From: Topomyia yanbarensis
Lineage: Eukaryota > Arthropoda > Insecta > Diptera > Culicidae
Reading direction: 5' to 3'
Assembly: GCF_030247195.1 (NCBI RefSeq)
Contig: NC_080671.1
Location: forward strand, 30,993,543-31,057,542
DNA: 64,000 nt
Part shown: positions 53,761 to 64,000 of the stretch, piece after piece
Position numbering within the stretch: position 1 is the stretch's first letter
Layout of the letters: the number at the start of each line of letters is the position of its first letter
Translations under genes and position numbers: made by a program
Notes under the pieces: model-generated
The model's database searches: none
Told to the model about the DNA's origin: nothing
Seen by the model: the letters and a program-made list of their open reading frames with translations, nothing else

Positions 53761-53970
53761 TAAACGGCGACGGATTTGAGTTGAGAGTTAAATCAAAGCG
53801 CAAAGGTCGAGCAATTTCATGGCCCAAGTTAGGCTCCGAGATAGAGCACAAGGAGGAGGTCCCACGGAGTAATACCTTGATGTAGTTCCATGGGAAAGAA
53901 GGGAGAAAAAAGAGTAAGGAGTGTGCCAATACACTACATACCGGGCTTTTGAAGTTTTTTTAACCTCACT

Positions 53971-54180
53971 ATTAGAGTTTTCGATTGAAGGAGCTGGTGG
54001 AGTTTTCTGCACTGAAATTGCACTTTTCTTGCAGGAGTGTTGTCAAAACACCGACACCATGTTCCATTGATTGGAACTGCAATAAAAAAGTGCAATTTCG
54101 GAGCAGATATTTGGCACCGAAAATTTTGTCGGTGGAGCCAGTGCACTCACTAACACCAACAACGCAAACGTCAAAACAAC
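53971..54180 (+). repeat. segment duplicated from the Mps1-like 5' flank, copy 1
   Basis: Matches 60945-61165 at about 90% by eye. Shared words are TCGATTGAAGGA-CTGGTG, TTTCTGCACTGAAATTGCAC, GTGTTGTCAAAACACCGACA, CCATGTTCCATTGATTGGAA, TTTGGCACCGAAAA and GGTGGAGCCAGTGCACTCAC. After 54180 the two diverge. No ORF is supported. It is either a dispersed repeat or a piece of the kinase promoter copied here. Confidence 0.8.
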
Positions 54181-54368
54181 CCAGCCATGGCCGCTAACAG
54201 CTGTTCTTGTTGACATTCGATTTGGATCATTGAAAAATTATACGTGCAGAGCGCTTTTTTTCAAAAATGTTAGTTTTTGTGATTTGTAATTTTATTTGTG
54301 CCAACTGTTTTTCAGGTCAAGGAAAAATAACATTACATTTATAACAAATGGAAGGATTAATATGCACG
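54181..54368. other. no feature recognised
   Basis: AT-rich spacer between the duplicated segment and the CR1-like relic. Confidence 0.4.
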
Positions 54369-55900
54369 TCAATAAGTTCTGGTTTTTGATAGCCTTTTCA
54401 GATCTCGTTTAGTGATTCCTTGAAGCTGGTGATTGTCGGTTTTAATTGGAAGCGCATTCCAGCTAAGGGCTCCGTAAATCAGCACACTTTCTACTGCTGG
54501 TAGTGTTCGTTGGGATGTGGAATGAGCTTGTGCGCTCCGAGAAACTTTTCTGATGATGTTCCAGGATATATCCGGGGTGCGATTCGTAAAACCCACTATG
54601 CATGAAGCAGTTGATGCGGAACTGGTAGTGCTGTGTGAGATAAGGTACGATGACTGCTCCGCATCAGCTTCCTGCGTGTGGGTGTCGAAAGGACAGATGC
54701 GAAGCGGCGGAAAGTCCATAATGTGCCGAATACTTTCTTTGTTTATTCACCTGTGCCGCCCATTTTAAGTTGCAGTCCATTTTTAACTCTAGATTGGCGA
54801 CTTCTTTGGACAGCGAGGTAATTTCCGCAAAATGAGATCCTTAGGGGTGTTATGCTGCAGAAGATTATAGCCTGAGTTTTTGTGGGTTAGGAAAAAGTTT
54901 GTTGCTCGCTGTTCACTGTTCGATTGCGTTGAGATCAGCATTTAATATATTGATAATATTTTCTGCATTTTGCACCGGGCCGGAAATGTAGATTTGCCTG
55001 TCGTCGGCGTACAGGTGGTATTCGCAGAGAGAATTTCAGGCATGCTATTAATATATAGGGAAAATAACAGTGCACTGAGACAGGATCCTTGGGGAGTTCA
55101 ATCTGTAAGTACTCTCTCCGCTGACTTCTTCCCATCTACCTTGACAAGCTGAGTACGGTGCTTCAGGTATGATGTTAACAAGTCGCAAGCATCAGCATGG
55201 AAACCAAACTCTTCCTCTAGCTTTTTGCGGAGTATCCGGTGATTGAAACGCGGTTGAAAGCTAGCGACAGGTCGACAAGAACCATCACAGTACAGTTGCC
55301 TTCGTCTAGGTTGGTATAGATATCGTGTACGACTTTTGTTAGGGTGGTGGTAGTACTATGACGTTTTCGATATCCTGATTGATGTTTGGCAAGCAGCTGT
55401 AGTCGATGGTTGTCCAGATACCTAGAGATCTGGTCGAGCAGAATTTTCTCGAATATTTTAGAGATAGCTGGGAGGACATTAATTGGACGATAGTCTTTTG
55501 GCTCGAAGGGATTGGCAGATTTTGGAATCGGCGTTATGATGGCCTTTTTCCAATTTTCGGAAATCTGCGACTATCGATGATCGCATTGAAGAGGTGAACG
55601 AAAGCGAAATCCACTATTGGTGAAGTCCGGAAGCGCTCTTGCTGGCAAATCACTTTGGTGTATTGTTCGTGTACGCAGCTGTAGGTGCCCGTCAGTGAAG
55701 AAGTCGTTGAGTTGGTGGATGCTGATACTTCCGTCCGCAGGATCAGTTTTTTGTTATTGTGGATTCCTTCTCGGCGAAGGTTGTTCCAGAGTTTTTTCGC
55801 AAGCAGTTCACAACCGAAATTCATATCACTTGACAGAGTTAACCAATCTGGATGGTTTATACGCCAAAAGAACTGTGTATTATTGTAGTTCATACTAATG
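54369..55900 (-). pseudogene. CR1-like non-LTR retrotransposon, ORF2 RT and C-terminal relic
   Basis: On the minus strand, frames with shifts give the pre-RT region (55893-55534, RFRTSPIVDFAFVHLFNAII), then IFEKILLDQISRYLDNHRLQ with HQSGYRKRHSTTTTLTKVVH (55470-55340). VLVDLSLAF follows near 55270, then RR-QIYISGP-type debris with the ADD motif damaged (55010). The tail is SVLIYGALSWNALPIKTDN (54480-54420) with KRDLKRLSKTRTY at the end. The order is that of a CR1/L2-type ORF2. Many frameshifts. Confidence 0.7.
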
Positions 55901-55921
55901 GAGACCGTACTACCGTGATCT

Positions 55922-56358
55922 AAAACACCGGAGTTATTCCGAATAGCTCCTATTTGGTTTTGCCATTTGGAGTTTTTCTATTAATAGCATGAAAATTTTC
56001 TATGAGAATAAACTTAAACTATTTTAAAATTTGTAGAATTTATTAAAGCCCACCATACTGAAATAATTTGAGGTTTGATCAATCTTCCCCGAGGGCCCTG
56101 GAACTAGCCACAAGAGGTCAATAATGAATGTTCATTGGGTCCGGAATATGATCCTAGAAGGTCACTTGTAATCTGAAAATGTCAGATTTGGTTCTTGCAC
56201 ATAGTCTTCCTCAAAATACATCAATATGTTGTGCTTTAGTAAATCCTACAAGTTTTAAAACAGTTTAATCTCATAGAAAACTTCTATGTTATTAATAAAA
56301 ACCCAAATGACAAAATCGACTAACCCCAACGCAATGCGGAGTAACTCCGGTATTTTTG
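55922..56358. repeat. foldback MITE with about 145-bp inverted arms
   Basis: Left arm CACCGGAGTTATTCCG ... TTTTCTATGAGAATAAACT ... TTGTAGAATTTATTAAAGC is mirrored by GCTTTAGTAAATCCTACAA ... AGTTTAATCTCATAGAAAA ... CGGAGTAACTCCGGTA. Only about 150 bp of loop remain. No ORF. It lies directly 5' of the CR1-like RT relic and may have interrupted it. Confidence 0.8.
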
Positions 56359-56949
56359 GACCATGGTGGTCCAATAAACATTAACAAGTTGGTGCGATCG
56401 GCTAGATGGTCAAAAAGTATTTGGCCAACATGGACATCGTCATGAAGGAGCGGAAGTTATTTGATCCGTCGTTAATCGTTCAGCCAACGGGTGTCGTTCA
56501 GGATTCAGCCAACGGGTGCAGCCTGCTAATCAGAATACGTGAGAGTATTGCATGGCGGCATCCAACCAAAGCCATTTCTTTTTCCACCCATTACTTATTA
56601 CAGCCAATCACTCCCGACTTTTAGAAGTTCAGCCGGGAGTTCATCCTTCCCAGTGGCCTTGCCATTTTTCAACTCTCGAGTGGCCTTTCGCACTTCACAT
56701 CCACAGCTTGTCCATCATTTTCAAATCCCATTCTGTTTGTGCCTTCTCCACTCGTTTGTCCATTCAATACCAACTCAACAGGCCCCTTCCACCTGGTAGT
56801 TGCTCCTGTACGAGCTGTTAACACGTTCCCATTCCGCAACAAGTTCTTGGGGTCCTTCATTGTGATTGATTGGTTGATCTGTTATGTGTAATTAGGATAT
56901 CAAAGTTTTCTTTTTCCGGGCTGGGCAGTTATCCATATACAAAAGTTCT
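56359..56949. other. no gene supported
   Basis: A few short frames on both strands have no domain. Possibly retroelement debris. Confidence 0.35.
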
Positions 56950-58260
56950 CGAGAGATACTGAACCTTCGATGTTAACGGCTTCGAAATTATATGATCTTG
57001 ACGGTAGTTTCTCTTATATTGTGTATTACGCTTATAGACCATAAGTCTTTACCTCCGCAGAGTTTTTGGATGACAATTGGATTAGATAGATTGGATGAGA
57101 TACATACAGATACCCCATGACCGCGAGTCGCTTCTAGAATACACTGGAAGTACACAATGTCAAAAACACCTTCAATATCTAGGAACACACCCAACCTAGA
57201 TTGCTTGAGCGAGAAGGTCTTCTCAATGCTGTAAACAACAGCATGAAGAAGAGTAATCGTGGATTTCCCGCACTGATATGCAAGATGCATTTTGTGCAGT
57301 GGATATTCATCTAAATTAACGTTCCTGATGTGATGATCAATTATCGGTTTCAAAGCTTTCAGAAGAAAAGAACTTAAGCTGATACTGCCCGCTTGACCGA
57401 TTCAGTGGAAACCAATGTGCGTGCTAACGCCCACGAGTCCGAATCACCAGAATGAGATCTGTGAACATTGTTCACCTCCGGATCGAGACAACCTGAAAAT
57501 CTGTGCGTCGAAGAGACAATTAAGAACATCTTTTTCGTCCGTCACATAAACACCATCTCTGGTTCTTAAGGAGTTCATCTGAAAATATTTCGATTTCGAG
57601 AGACTTTTATTTAACCTGTTAGCCTCGTTCAGACTAGAGACATTAGTGCATAGGTTTTGCCAGCTAGCCCGCTCTGCAGATCTAAGACATTTCTTATATG
57701 CACTACGCAATGGCCTGAAAGCCCTGGAGTCATCACGCTGACGCCAGTACCAAGCTCTTCTCATATCCTTCTTCATTCTTTCAAGCTCAGCCCTCCACCA
57801 CGGGGTTTCCCCAGTTGATTTAACAGTACGAAGTGGTCAAGTTTCTTCGCATGAAATTTAGTCACCAAGTTTTCCAAAAAGAGGGCCCAGTTTGTAAATT
57901 TAGGATTATGAGATACTGAGGCTGACATCAAGAAGATCGAAAAATATATATTTACAATCGGATAGACGGTTCAGTTTCATTTGGAACCAGCCAAATTCCC
58001 AGCTCATACCAAAATTCAGAGCAAAGCGTTATGTCTAACACCTCCTCTCTCCCAGACCTCGCAAAAGTTGGTCCCACATTCAGACTATGTAGATTTGTAC
58101 TACTTATGTACTCCATCACTTCAGAGCCTCTCAGATTTATGTCTGCCCCAAACGATGTGATGAGCATTTGCATCACTGCCCATAATTAGCGGAAGCCCAT
58201 TTCTGCTACAGTAATATACAATGCTTTTCAAATCATCAGAAGGATACGGTAGATATGCTA
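56950..58260 (-). pseudogene. LOA-like non-LTR retrotransposon relic (endonuclease end and RT start)
   Basis: The minus strand reads, from the right, [16 protein letters not shown] (58200-58160, endonuclease) and then GADINLRGSEVMEYISSTNL with REEVLDITLCSEF (58150-58010). Next is a linker with KKDMRRAWYWRQRDDSRAF (57776-57720). Finally RT fingers and palm run at 57353-57000, with YQCGKSTITLL and GVFLDIEGVFDIV (Asp of motif A kept). Frameshifts separate the blocks. The 5' side breaks off exactly at the (AT)n tract at 58265. It resembles the intronic relic at 1690-2430. Confidence 0.7.
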
Positions 58261-58504
<244 letters not shown>

Positions 58505-58552
58505 ATAATTCATCTGACAACACATAGTCTTGATGAATAAACGAAAATCTAA

Positions 58553-59400
58553 TTATAATAACGAAGATCGCGACTTCTGCGCGAATTTGTGCGACGGTTC
58601 TGCAAAGGCGAACAGATCCTCAACTGTGGAGAAATTTCGCATACATGCTGATATCGGTTCGTTGCTGAGGGGAATCACTCGTCGATTTAAGTTTTTTGGC
58701 TGATGTATGAATTCCCTAAATAACAATCCAACGGGCCAAGATACCTCTAATGCCTTTGTTTTCATACCGGGCTTTAGTCCAATTTTATAGGACACGAATG
58801 ACATGCCGGCGACATCTTTACCTTTCGATACAAGCCGTACCAAATCAATGGGTTCAGGTACATTCAAACAACGGGATATGATTTTCTGCACGTCACCGTC
58901 CGTGACTAGTGGGTTGGGTCCAGAAAAGTATAGCCAAAATTTGTCAACGTTGGTAATAAAAGAGCGTACTGAGAGATCACTCAGATCGATCTGATTGGTT
59001 CCACAATCGGACGGGGCCTGAACAGCTGTTTTGTCTTCCATTCGGCAACGTTTAGTGCCCCTAGGCCATGTAGGTGTATTCGGTGCTGTCCACACAGACT
59101 GAGCTGCTGATCCAGGCATATTGTCGATCTTTTTACTTAGCGCCACAACCGCACTAGAAAGTTGTTCGACTTTTGTTGGCAAATCGTTTGCGGTGCGAGT
59201 TGGGTCTCAGCGATGAAAGTACGAATGCTTCGACCGTTCAACTCTTCCCTGCAGAGAAGCATAATTCTGCCGTTGGCAAATGCGTCCTTCAAACCTCTTG
59301 TGTCGAAGCCGGAACAGGTTTGACTTATATGCAAAAAAGCATCACTGAAAAAAGCAGATTGCGCAGACATCGCGAGTTGTGAGCTCCGATGAGACACGCG
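58553..59400 (-). pseudogene. CR1-like ORF1 protein fragment
   Basis: A 209-codon minus-strand frame (59182-58553) plus an upstream out-of-phase frame (59397-59137). The upstream part has FDTRGLKDAFANGRIMLLC, recalling the PHD-like Cys/His head of CR1-type ORF1 proteins. The main part has KVEQLSSAVVALSKKIDNM (short coiled coil), FWLYFSGPNPLVTDGDVQ and GMSFVSYKIGLKPGMK, which resembles an RRM-like RNA-binding region, and it ends at TAA. One frameshift separates the halves. It may belong to the same element as the RT relic at 54369-55900. Confidence 0.55.
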
Positions 59401-60937
59401 TCAATAGCAAGAATGCAAGCACGAGGTATTTCACGTGAGTTTGTCATGCCTGTCTCGTTGTAAGCAACGAAGGCAGTGTGATGTACTTTTCAAATATAGA
59501 AGTTTCCTTTATGGAAGTATGGTTCTTGAGCCAATGAAGTTGTACGTTCCTGCATAAGTCGAGATAGATTCATAATTGATGTACGTTTATGCTGGAGAAC
59601 GATTTGTGCTATTCTAACCATTGTTGGTTACAAAACTGCACATTTCATTTCCATAATATATTGCACAACAACTAGAGAACACCAAGCAAATTGGGATGTT
59701 AACACAATGCGCCATATCAGGATTAAATGGGACATGATCATTTGATTCCCACGATTTGCGAGGAAAATAATGGTCCACTGTGTCAGAGATTCGCATAACA
59801 CAGTAAGGGCAAAACCCAAAATGCTCCGTGCGCGACTGGCATATTTTAGACCATCCAGCCATCGGCACGGAACTACACCTTGACTTTGGGACTCCTGCTT
59901 TCAGTCGCCTCCTAGGACGTAGGAGCAGAAACCCAGCGGCTCAATTCTTGGCAGTATGCCACACGGCCTCTGGGCAGGTTCGTCTGTACCCATCGAAATT
60001 TGATAATCTAAACCCAGCAAAGCTTCACCGAACTACAATCAGCCGAAAGTTTCAGCAAACCCCTAAAAAAATCCGGCAAAATAATGCTGAACGTCGACGC
60101 AAAAAAAAATTGGTGCGTTGAACGAGCGTTCCGCTGCGTAATGCAGCATACTGGGGTGCTCGCCCGGCTCTTCCCAGGTTCCGTTCGCCATTGAGAATAT
60201 TTTAAACCCCCTCAAAAATTTTAACCATAGGACGAGTCGGATGACACTGGATTTGGGATTCCCGATTTGGCTGGTTTTTACCACCGGAACAGGAAGTCCG
60301 TAGTGTAATTCTTAGCCGGTTGAAGCAACCACTACCGACACTACACGGCTTATCTATACTGTTCGGAGAAGAAAGCTGACATTGAAGGACAGCTTCCATA
60401 GATGGCCGAACAGATATCAAAAAAACTTTCTGGAGCGCGGTGCGAGATGGTCTCGCTAACTTTGAACTGGATGAATATCCGCACATTTTGAGAAGTTATA
60501 CAAATGAGTAACCTCTATCCAGTTATGAATATTTGAAGAAATGTTGGTGAAAGTCCCGATCAGAGCATTCAAACATATTTTATTTATTACTGTATAGTTT
60601 TTAATCAACAGTGACAGCGTCAAGTAACGTGTTTCCCATGAAATTGTTTTACACTTCAGTTTAACTGTAGCCAAAAACAGATAAGATTTGTCCCAGTACT
60701 GGATTCTTGCTTTCAGTTTCTCTAGAGACAACATGAGTAAAAAAACTGCTGTTTGTTACCAGAAGAAAAGGGAACTGCTTCAGAGCACTTCCAGTTTTTT
60801 TTCTAGAAAACAAACTTCAACTAGTTAATTTCAAACTTCGACACTATTTTCTTTCAAGCTGTTCGATTGCAAAAGCTTGTGGTAACCATTCTATTTGCAG
60901 GTAGAACCGCTTTAGAACAACAATACTTGATAGTAAC
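59401..60937. other. no gene supported
   Basis: Short overlapping frames on both strands (for example 59828-60121 plus, 60202-60486 minus) have no recognised domain. The sequence has the texture of old repeats. A duplicated 5' flank begins at about 60938. Confidence 0.4.
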
Positions 60938-61165
60938 TTATAGAGTTTTCGATTGAAGGAACTGGTGTAGTTTTCTGCACTGAAATTGCACTTTTCTTGC
61001 AGAAGTGTTGTCAAAACACCGACACCATGTTCCATTGATTGGAACTGCAATAAAAAAGTGCAATTCCAGTGCAATTTCGGGGCAGAGATTTGGCACCGAA
61101 AAATTTGTCGGTGGAGCCAGTGCACTCACCAACACAGACCAACACCAATCACGCAAACGTCAAAG
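60938..61165 (+). repeat. 5' flank of the Mps1-like pseudogene, copy 2 of the 53971 segment
   Basis: Ends only about 12 bp before the ATG of the kinase copy, so it covers the place where its promoter and leader should be. It carries a duplicated GTGCAATTCCA/GTGCAATTTC word absent from copy 1. Promoter activity is inferred from position only. Confidence 0.7.
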
Positions 61166-61176
61166 CAACGTTCAAA

Positions 61177-62416
61177 ATGGATGCCAAAACAAATCGGTTA
61201 TCGCAGGTAAGCGAATATAACTTGGTTTTATTTTTCTGAAATAACAATATTATTTGTTGTAATTACAGAAAACGACAGGGATAGTACCCTTCTGCCGGAA
61301 TCGCATTTGGTACTCAATGGTTTACCAGCTTTCGACTTCAATTCTGTCGACTAGAGGTATGCGTTTTATTGATTAGTAGCTCCCATTTTCCCGGGCGCGA
61401 TCTCGATGGGTCCCGCCGAGGTGGCAGAAAACAGTAACGAACTGATCCATACGTAGGAGTAAAATGTTCCAAAGGTGGCCTGGAATTCTACTGGGCTGGA
61501 ATTTCCCCAAAAAGCGGTTCCGAAGCGGCGATCATCTCCAGAGCCACCATCGTTTCCACGTAAAGAAGCAATTCAGTGTGAACCATAAAAGGGAACCGTC
61601 GAACAACAGACGAAACCGTTGCCCGTTATCACTATCAACGAAAAGGATTACCAGGTTCTGTAAAAGCTCGGTTCCGGTGGATCCAGTTCAGTGTTTTCGG
61701 CCAAACAAATGAGGAATGGCGTTGAATGTGCGTTGAAGGTAGGTGTTCGGGAAAGAATAATTTCAAGAAAATATCTCAAACCCATTGTTTTCAGTTGGTG
61801 GATTTCGAAGGCGATTCCAGCATAGTAGAAGGCTACTTAAACAAAACGAAACATGGCGAAATTGCAAGGGAATGAAAACGTAGTAGCGCTGTATGACTAG
61901 TGAGTATTTATAGAAAAAAAACAGTTCCATGTAATCTAATCGAAACGATGAACTTTTAGTTGTCATGTTGCGGAGTCTAGCCAACTTTACCTGGTAATGG
62001 AAAAGGGTGATAATGATCTGCACAAAATCCTGCAAAGCTACCGCAAGGATATCCCGCTGTACATGCTTATGCAAATTTGGTACCAGATAGTACAGTGTGT
62101 GCACTACATTCACGAGCAAGGTGTCATCCATCTGGATCTCAAACCGGCCAACTTTCTTATGGTAAACTGATTGACTTTGGCATCGCCAGCAATATCTCCT
62201 TCGACTCCACCAGTATTATGAAGTTTTGCCAAGCGGGCACATTCAACTACATCAGCCCGGAAACTTTGACACTTCCGCGGAGAACGGTTCAGCCAACTCC
62301 CAGCCCAAGATCCGCAAGTCAAAATGCTGCAGCGATGTCTCAAGTACGATCGAAAGACGAGAGCTCCGACGGCGGATTTGCTTGACTACCCGTTTGACAT
62401 GGTGATTGGGAAATAA
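61177..62416 (+). pseudogene. Mps1-like (pseudogene): intron-containing pseudogene of Mps1/TTK-type dual-specificity kinase
   Basis: Mps1 (TTK) phosphorylates kinetochore proteins in the spindle checkpoint. Here ATG at 61177 starts a 10-codon exon with a good donor (61207). The kinase domain follows: ITINEKDYQVL, an in-frame TAA, then KLGSGGSSSVF (Gly loop) and CALKLVDF (VAIK-type Lys) joined across an intron at about 61739-61796. After a frameshift and another intron (61899-61958) come LYLVMEKGDNDLHKIL, HLDLKPANFLMV (catalytic loop) and, after a small deletion, KLIDFGIASN (DFG) with FNYISPETLT. Then NSQPKIRKSKC is fused to MLQRCLKYDRKTRAP and ...DYPFDMVIGK-stop, so the subdomain IX-X region (about 60-70 residues) is deleted. 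Introns are kept, so it arose by DNA duplication, not retroposition. It cannot encode a working kinase. Confidence 0.85.
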
Positions 62417-64000
62417 AGATGCTGTAGCAACTTTACATATGTGCATATTTCTCTGTCTTAAAGAACAGAACAAGGTTCATTTGGAACGAAATATATTATG
62501 TATTAACGAATTTGATTGGTTGTTTTCCACACCTCTTCCATCAGATCTATGAGTGTGACCTCTTCCAAGTTCTCCTTCAGCTTGCTTCCGGCATTCGCGC
62601 TACATGTTCGTATACTTGGTATAGTTCGTGGATGCAGAAAAAAATAACTAAATCGCTCGTAGGAGCATCCATATATCTTGATGTTCAAGATTAAAAGTCG
62701 GCTAACAAAAACTACTTTGTAAGAATCGGATGTATTTCGTTCCGGTTTTTTTACTGAAAGTTTTTTAGCCGATTTTTATGCTTGAAGTTTATATCCGGTT
62801 TTTATATTCTAATATATTTGAAACGGGTTTTACGAAGCATGTTCTGTCCTTGCGACTTTTATTTTCGGTCGCTCATATGGTGCTGATAAAATCGGGGGTA
62901 GCTTAAATCGGGGGCTGATAAAATCGCATGCTGATAAAATCGGGTCTTCACTGTATGAAGAATACATCCAATTTTGTATTAATTGAAAAGTGAACATGAC
63001 AAATAAAGTAATTTGAAATTAGTCATCTGGCCCTCAATTTACTGGAAGTAGGTTACATTCTTTCCGATAAGGTTATTGAGGCAATCAATGCAGAACTTCT
63101 TATTGGACGGTTGTTACAATTTATGATGTCCAATTTCTCATCAAGAAAATGCTTCAAGAAATTTATTGGCAGCCTTAAAGAAGCATATAATGAAGATTCC
63201 AATCGACTCAAACCGACAATATTAGGAAATATGTACTAATAAATAAAGATATTTTTCTATTTACTAGTTTTGGATTTGGTCGGATAAGATTCCAAACGTA
63301 TAGTTTATTTATGATTTCGTTAATTCGACACGTCTTGGGAAGTAAGCTTCAGAGAGCAGTTTTTTCATGTAAAGTGGATTAAAATGAACAACTATCATTC
63401 TATTCGGAGTTTTGTTCATCTTGGTGCGATGCGTTACTAAGCACTGTGCTATTCGTAGATTGCATGCATACTAACGATTATCATGTGCATGTAGGCAGTC
63501 TAAGTCATCTTGATTGTAACATAAATGATCGGGAATGAACAGTATCTCTTTTGAATTTCATGAACTAATAGCATGAGAATCGTCATTGCCAACCACAACC
63601 ATCTTCACCGGTACATAGGATTGGATAATAAATGTTAATGTGATACCTACTTATGGGAAGGCAACCGACTCAGCAACGTCTCCATAAGTATTACGGACTT
63701 ATGTTGCTGGACAGGTCTAGGATTTGGGTTGGTTAGTCTTCAAGTACGCGAATATGCAGAGCAAAACGATATTTAGTTACATTTTTCTTGTGTTTAACTC
63801 TGGATAGCCGGCCATTGAGTATGATTTACTTGTCTCTTGAAATACAGGAATTTAAACTCTAAACCGCTGGCCAAGGGAGTATTGGTAAAACTTTGAGCAG
63901 TAGGACTACTTTCAACACTCTCAAATTATGCCAAAACATAACATATATCGAGTCATACCATCTATGACAATTATATTTGCAGAATTCACCTAGCTCTAAG
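62417..64000. other. no gene supported
   Basis: A minus-strand frame at 62688-62503 ends with ENLEEVTLIDLMEEVWKTTN and a stop. It looks protein-like and may be the 3' end of a neighbour duplicated along with the kinase copy, but it has no recognised domain. Beyond 63000 only short frames occur. Confidence 0.35.
62880..62955. repeat. CTGATAAAATCGGG repeats, probable transposon end
   Basis: GCTGATAAAATCG occurs three times in about 65 bp and is followed by TCTTCACTGTA. Together these resemble the subterminal repeats and terminus of a DNA element. The opposite end was not found in the window. Confidence 0.45.

Larger units (their letters stand above)
51349..53830 (+). mobile_element. R1-like non-LTR element, 3' part, after the I-like insertion
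   Basis: Continues the element of 43250-44958. RT remnants are ASYRAICMLDTLSKLPEKVI (51560), QCGFRKGTSTVDAIH (51670), VTINVKNAFNSAGWL (51785, catalytic DVKNAF changed to NVKNAF), LQMTLS-type debris near 52050, and HALKHLGVMVNDRLNY (52200). The C-terminal zinc motif reads CPECVNVQETLEHVVFEYP near 52765, with the last Cys lost. Several frameshifts. 3' repeats at 52930-53760 follow. The end is near 53830, judged by similarity to the 33380-33540 segment. Confidence 0.75.

Noticed and set aside
59614..60121. Possible fragments of a coding gene on both strands
   Set aside because: No frame shows a recognisable domain, and the two strands overlap. Left unassigned.
61464..61712. 82-codon ORF as an independent gene
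   Set aside because: It is an out-of-phase reading of the Mps1-like kinase pseudogene.

Overview
The window is nuclear DNA from an insect, most probably a culicine mosquito (Aedes-like). It is AT-rich and has only two genes that can be supported as functional. Both have short GT-AG introns of about 60 bp, and one also has a 12.1-kb intron packed with repeats. One gene is a ZAD/C2H2 zinc-finger factor, an insect-expanded family. The rest is dominated by non-LTR retrotransposons (I-like, R1-like, RTE-like, LOA-like and CR1-like), tRNA-derived SINEs, and many MITEs or foldback elements of the kind that fill culicine genomes. Nothing prokaryotic, no CRISPR array and no viral gene was recognised.

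Layout. (1) 926-14087, minus strand: a four-exon 1-acylglycerol-3-phosphate acyltransferase gene (309 codons before the stop). Its third intron (1486-13599) holds a LOA-type reverse-transcriptase (RT) relic, a SINE with target-site duplication (TSD), several MITEs and a 4.4-kb structure with inverted arms. (2) 14.1-29.9 kb: a gene-free stretch of DNA elements nested in one another. Several insertions can be proved from the window itself, because a second copy of the host repeat preserves the empty site. (3) 30904-32914, plus strand: the zinc-finger gene, three exons, 629 residues. (4) 33.4-53.8 kb: a 20-kb retrotransposon nest with an R1-like element (minus), R1-like endonuclease fragments (plus), a broken RTE element (plus), and an R1-like element (plus) split by a full-length I-like element (minus, 44959-51332). 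The I-like element has intact ORF1 and ORF2, a poly(A) tail and a 16-bp TSD. (5) 54-60.9 kb: CR1-like and LOA-like relics, a 228-bp (AT)n tract and a foldback element. (6) 61177-62416, plus strand: an intron-containing, disabled copy of an Mps1/TTK-type mitotic checkpoint kinase gene. It is preceded by a segment of about 210 bp that recurs 7 kb upstream.

Function. The acyltransferase would make phosphatidic acid at the ER, and the ZAD protein would bind DNA in the nucleus. There is no sign that they are functionally linked. The I-like element is the only mobile element that looks capable of autonomous movement. The rest of the window is mostly a fossil record of successive insertions. Boundaries of relics are approximate because they were drawn by eye.
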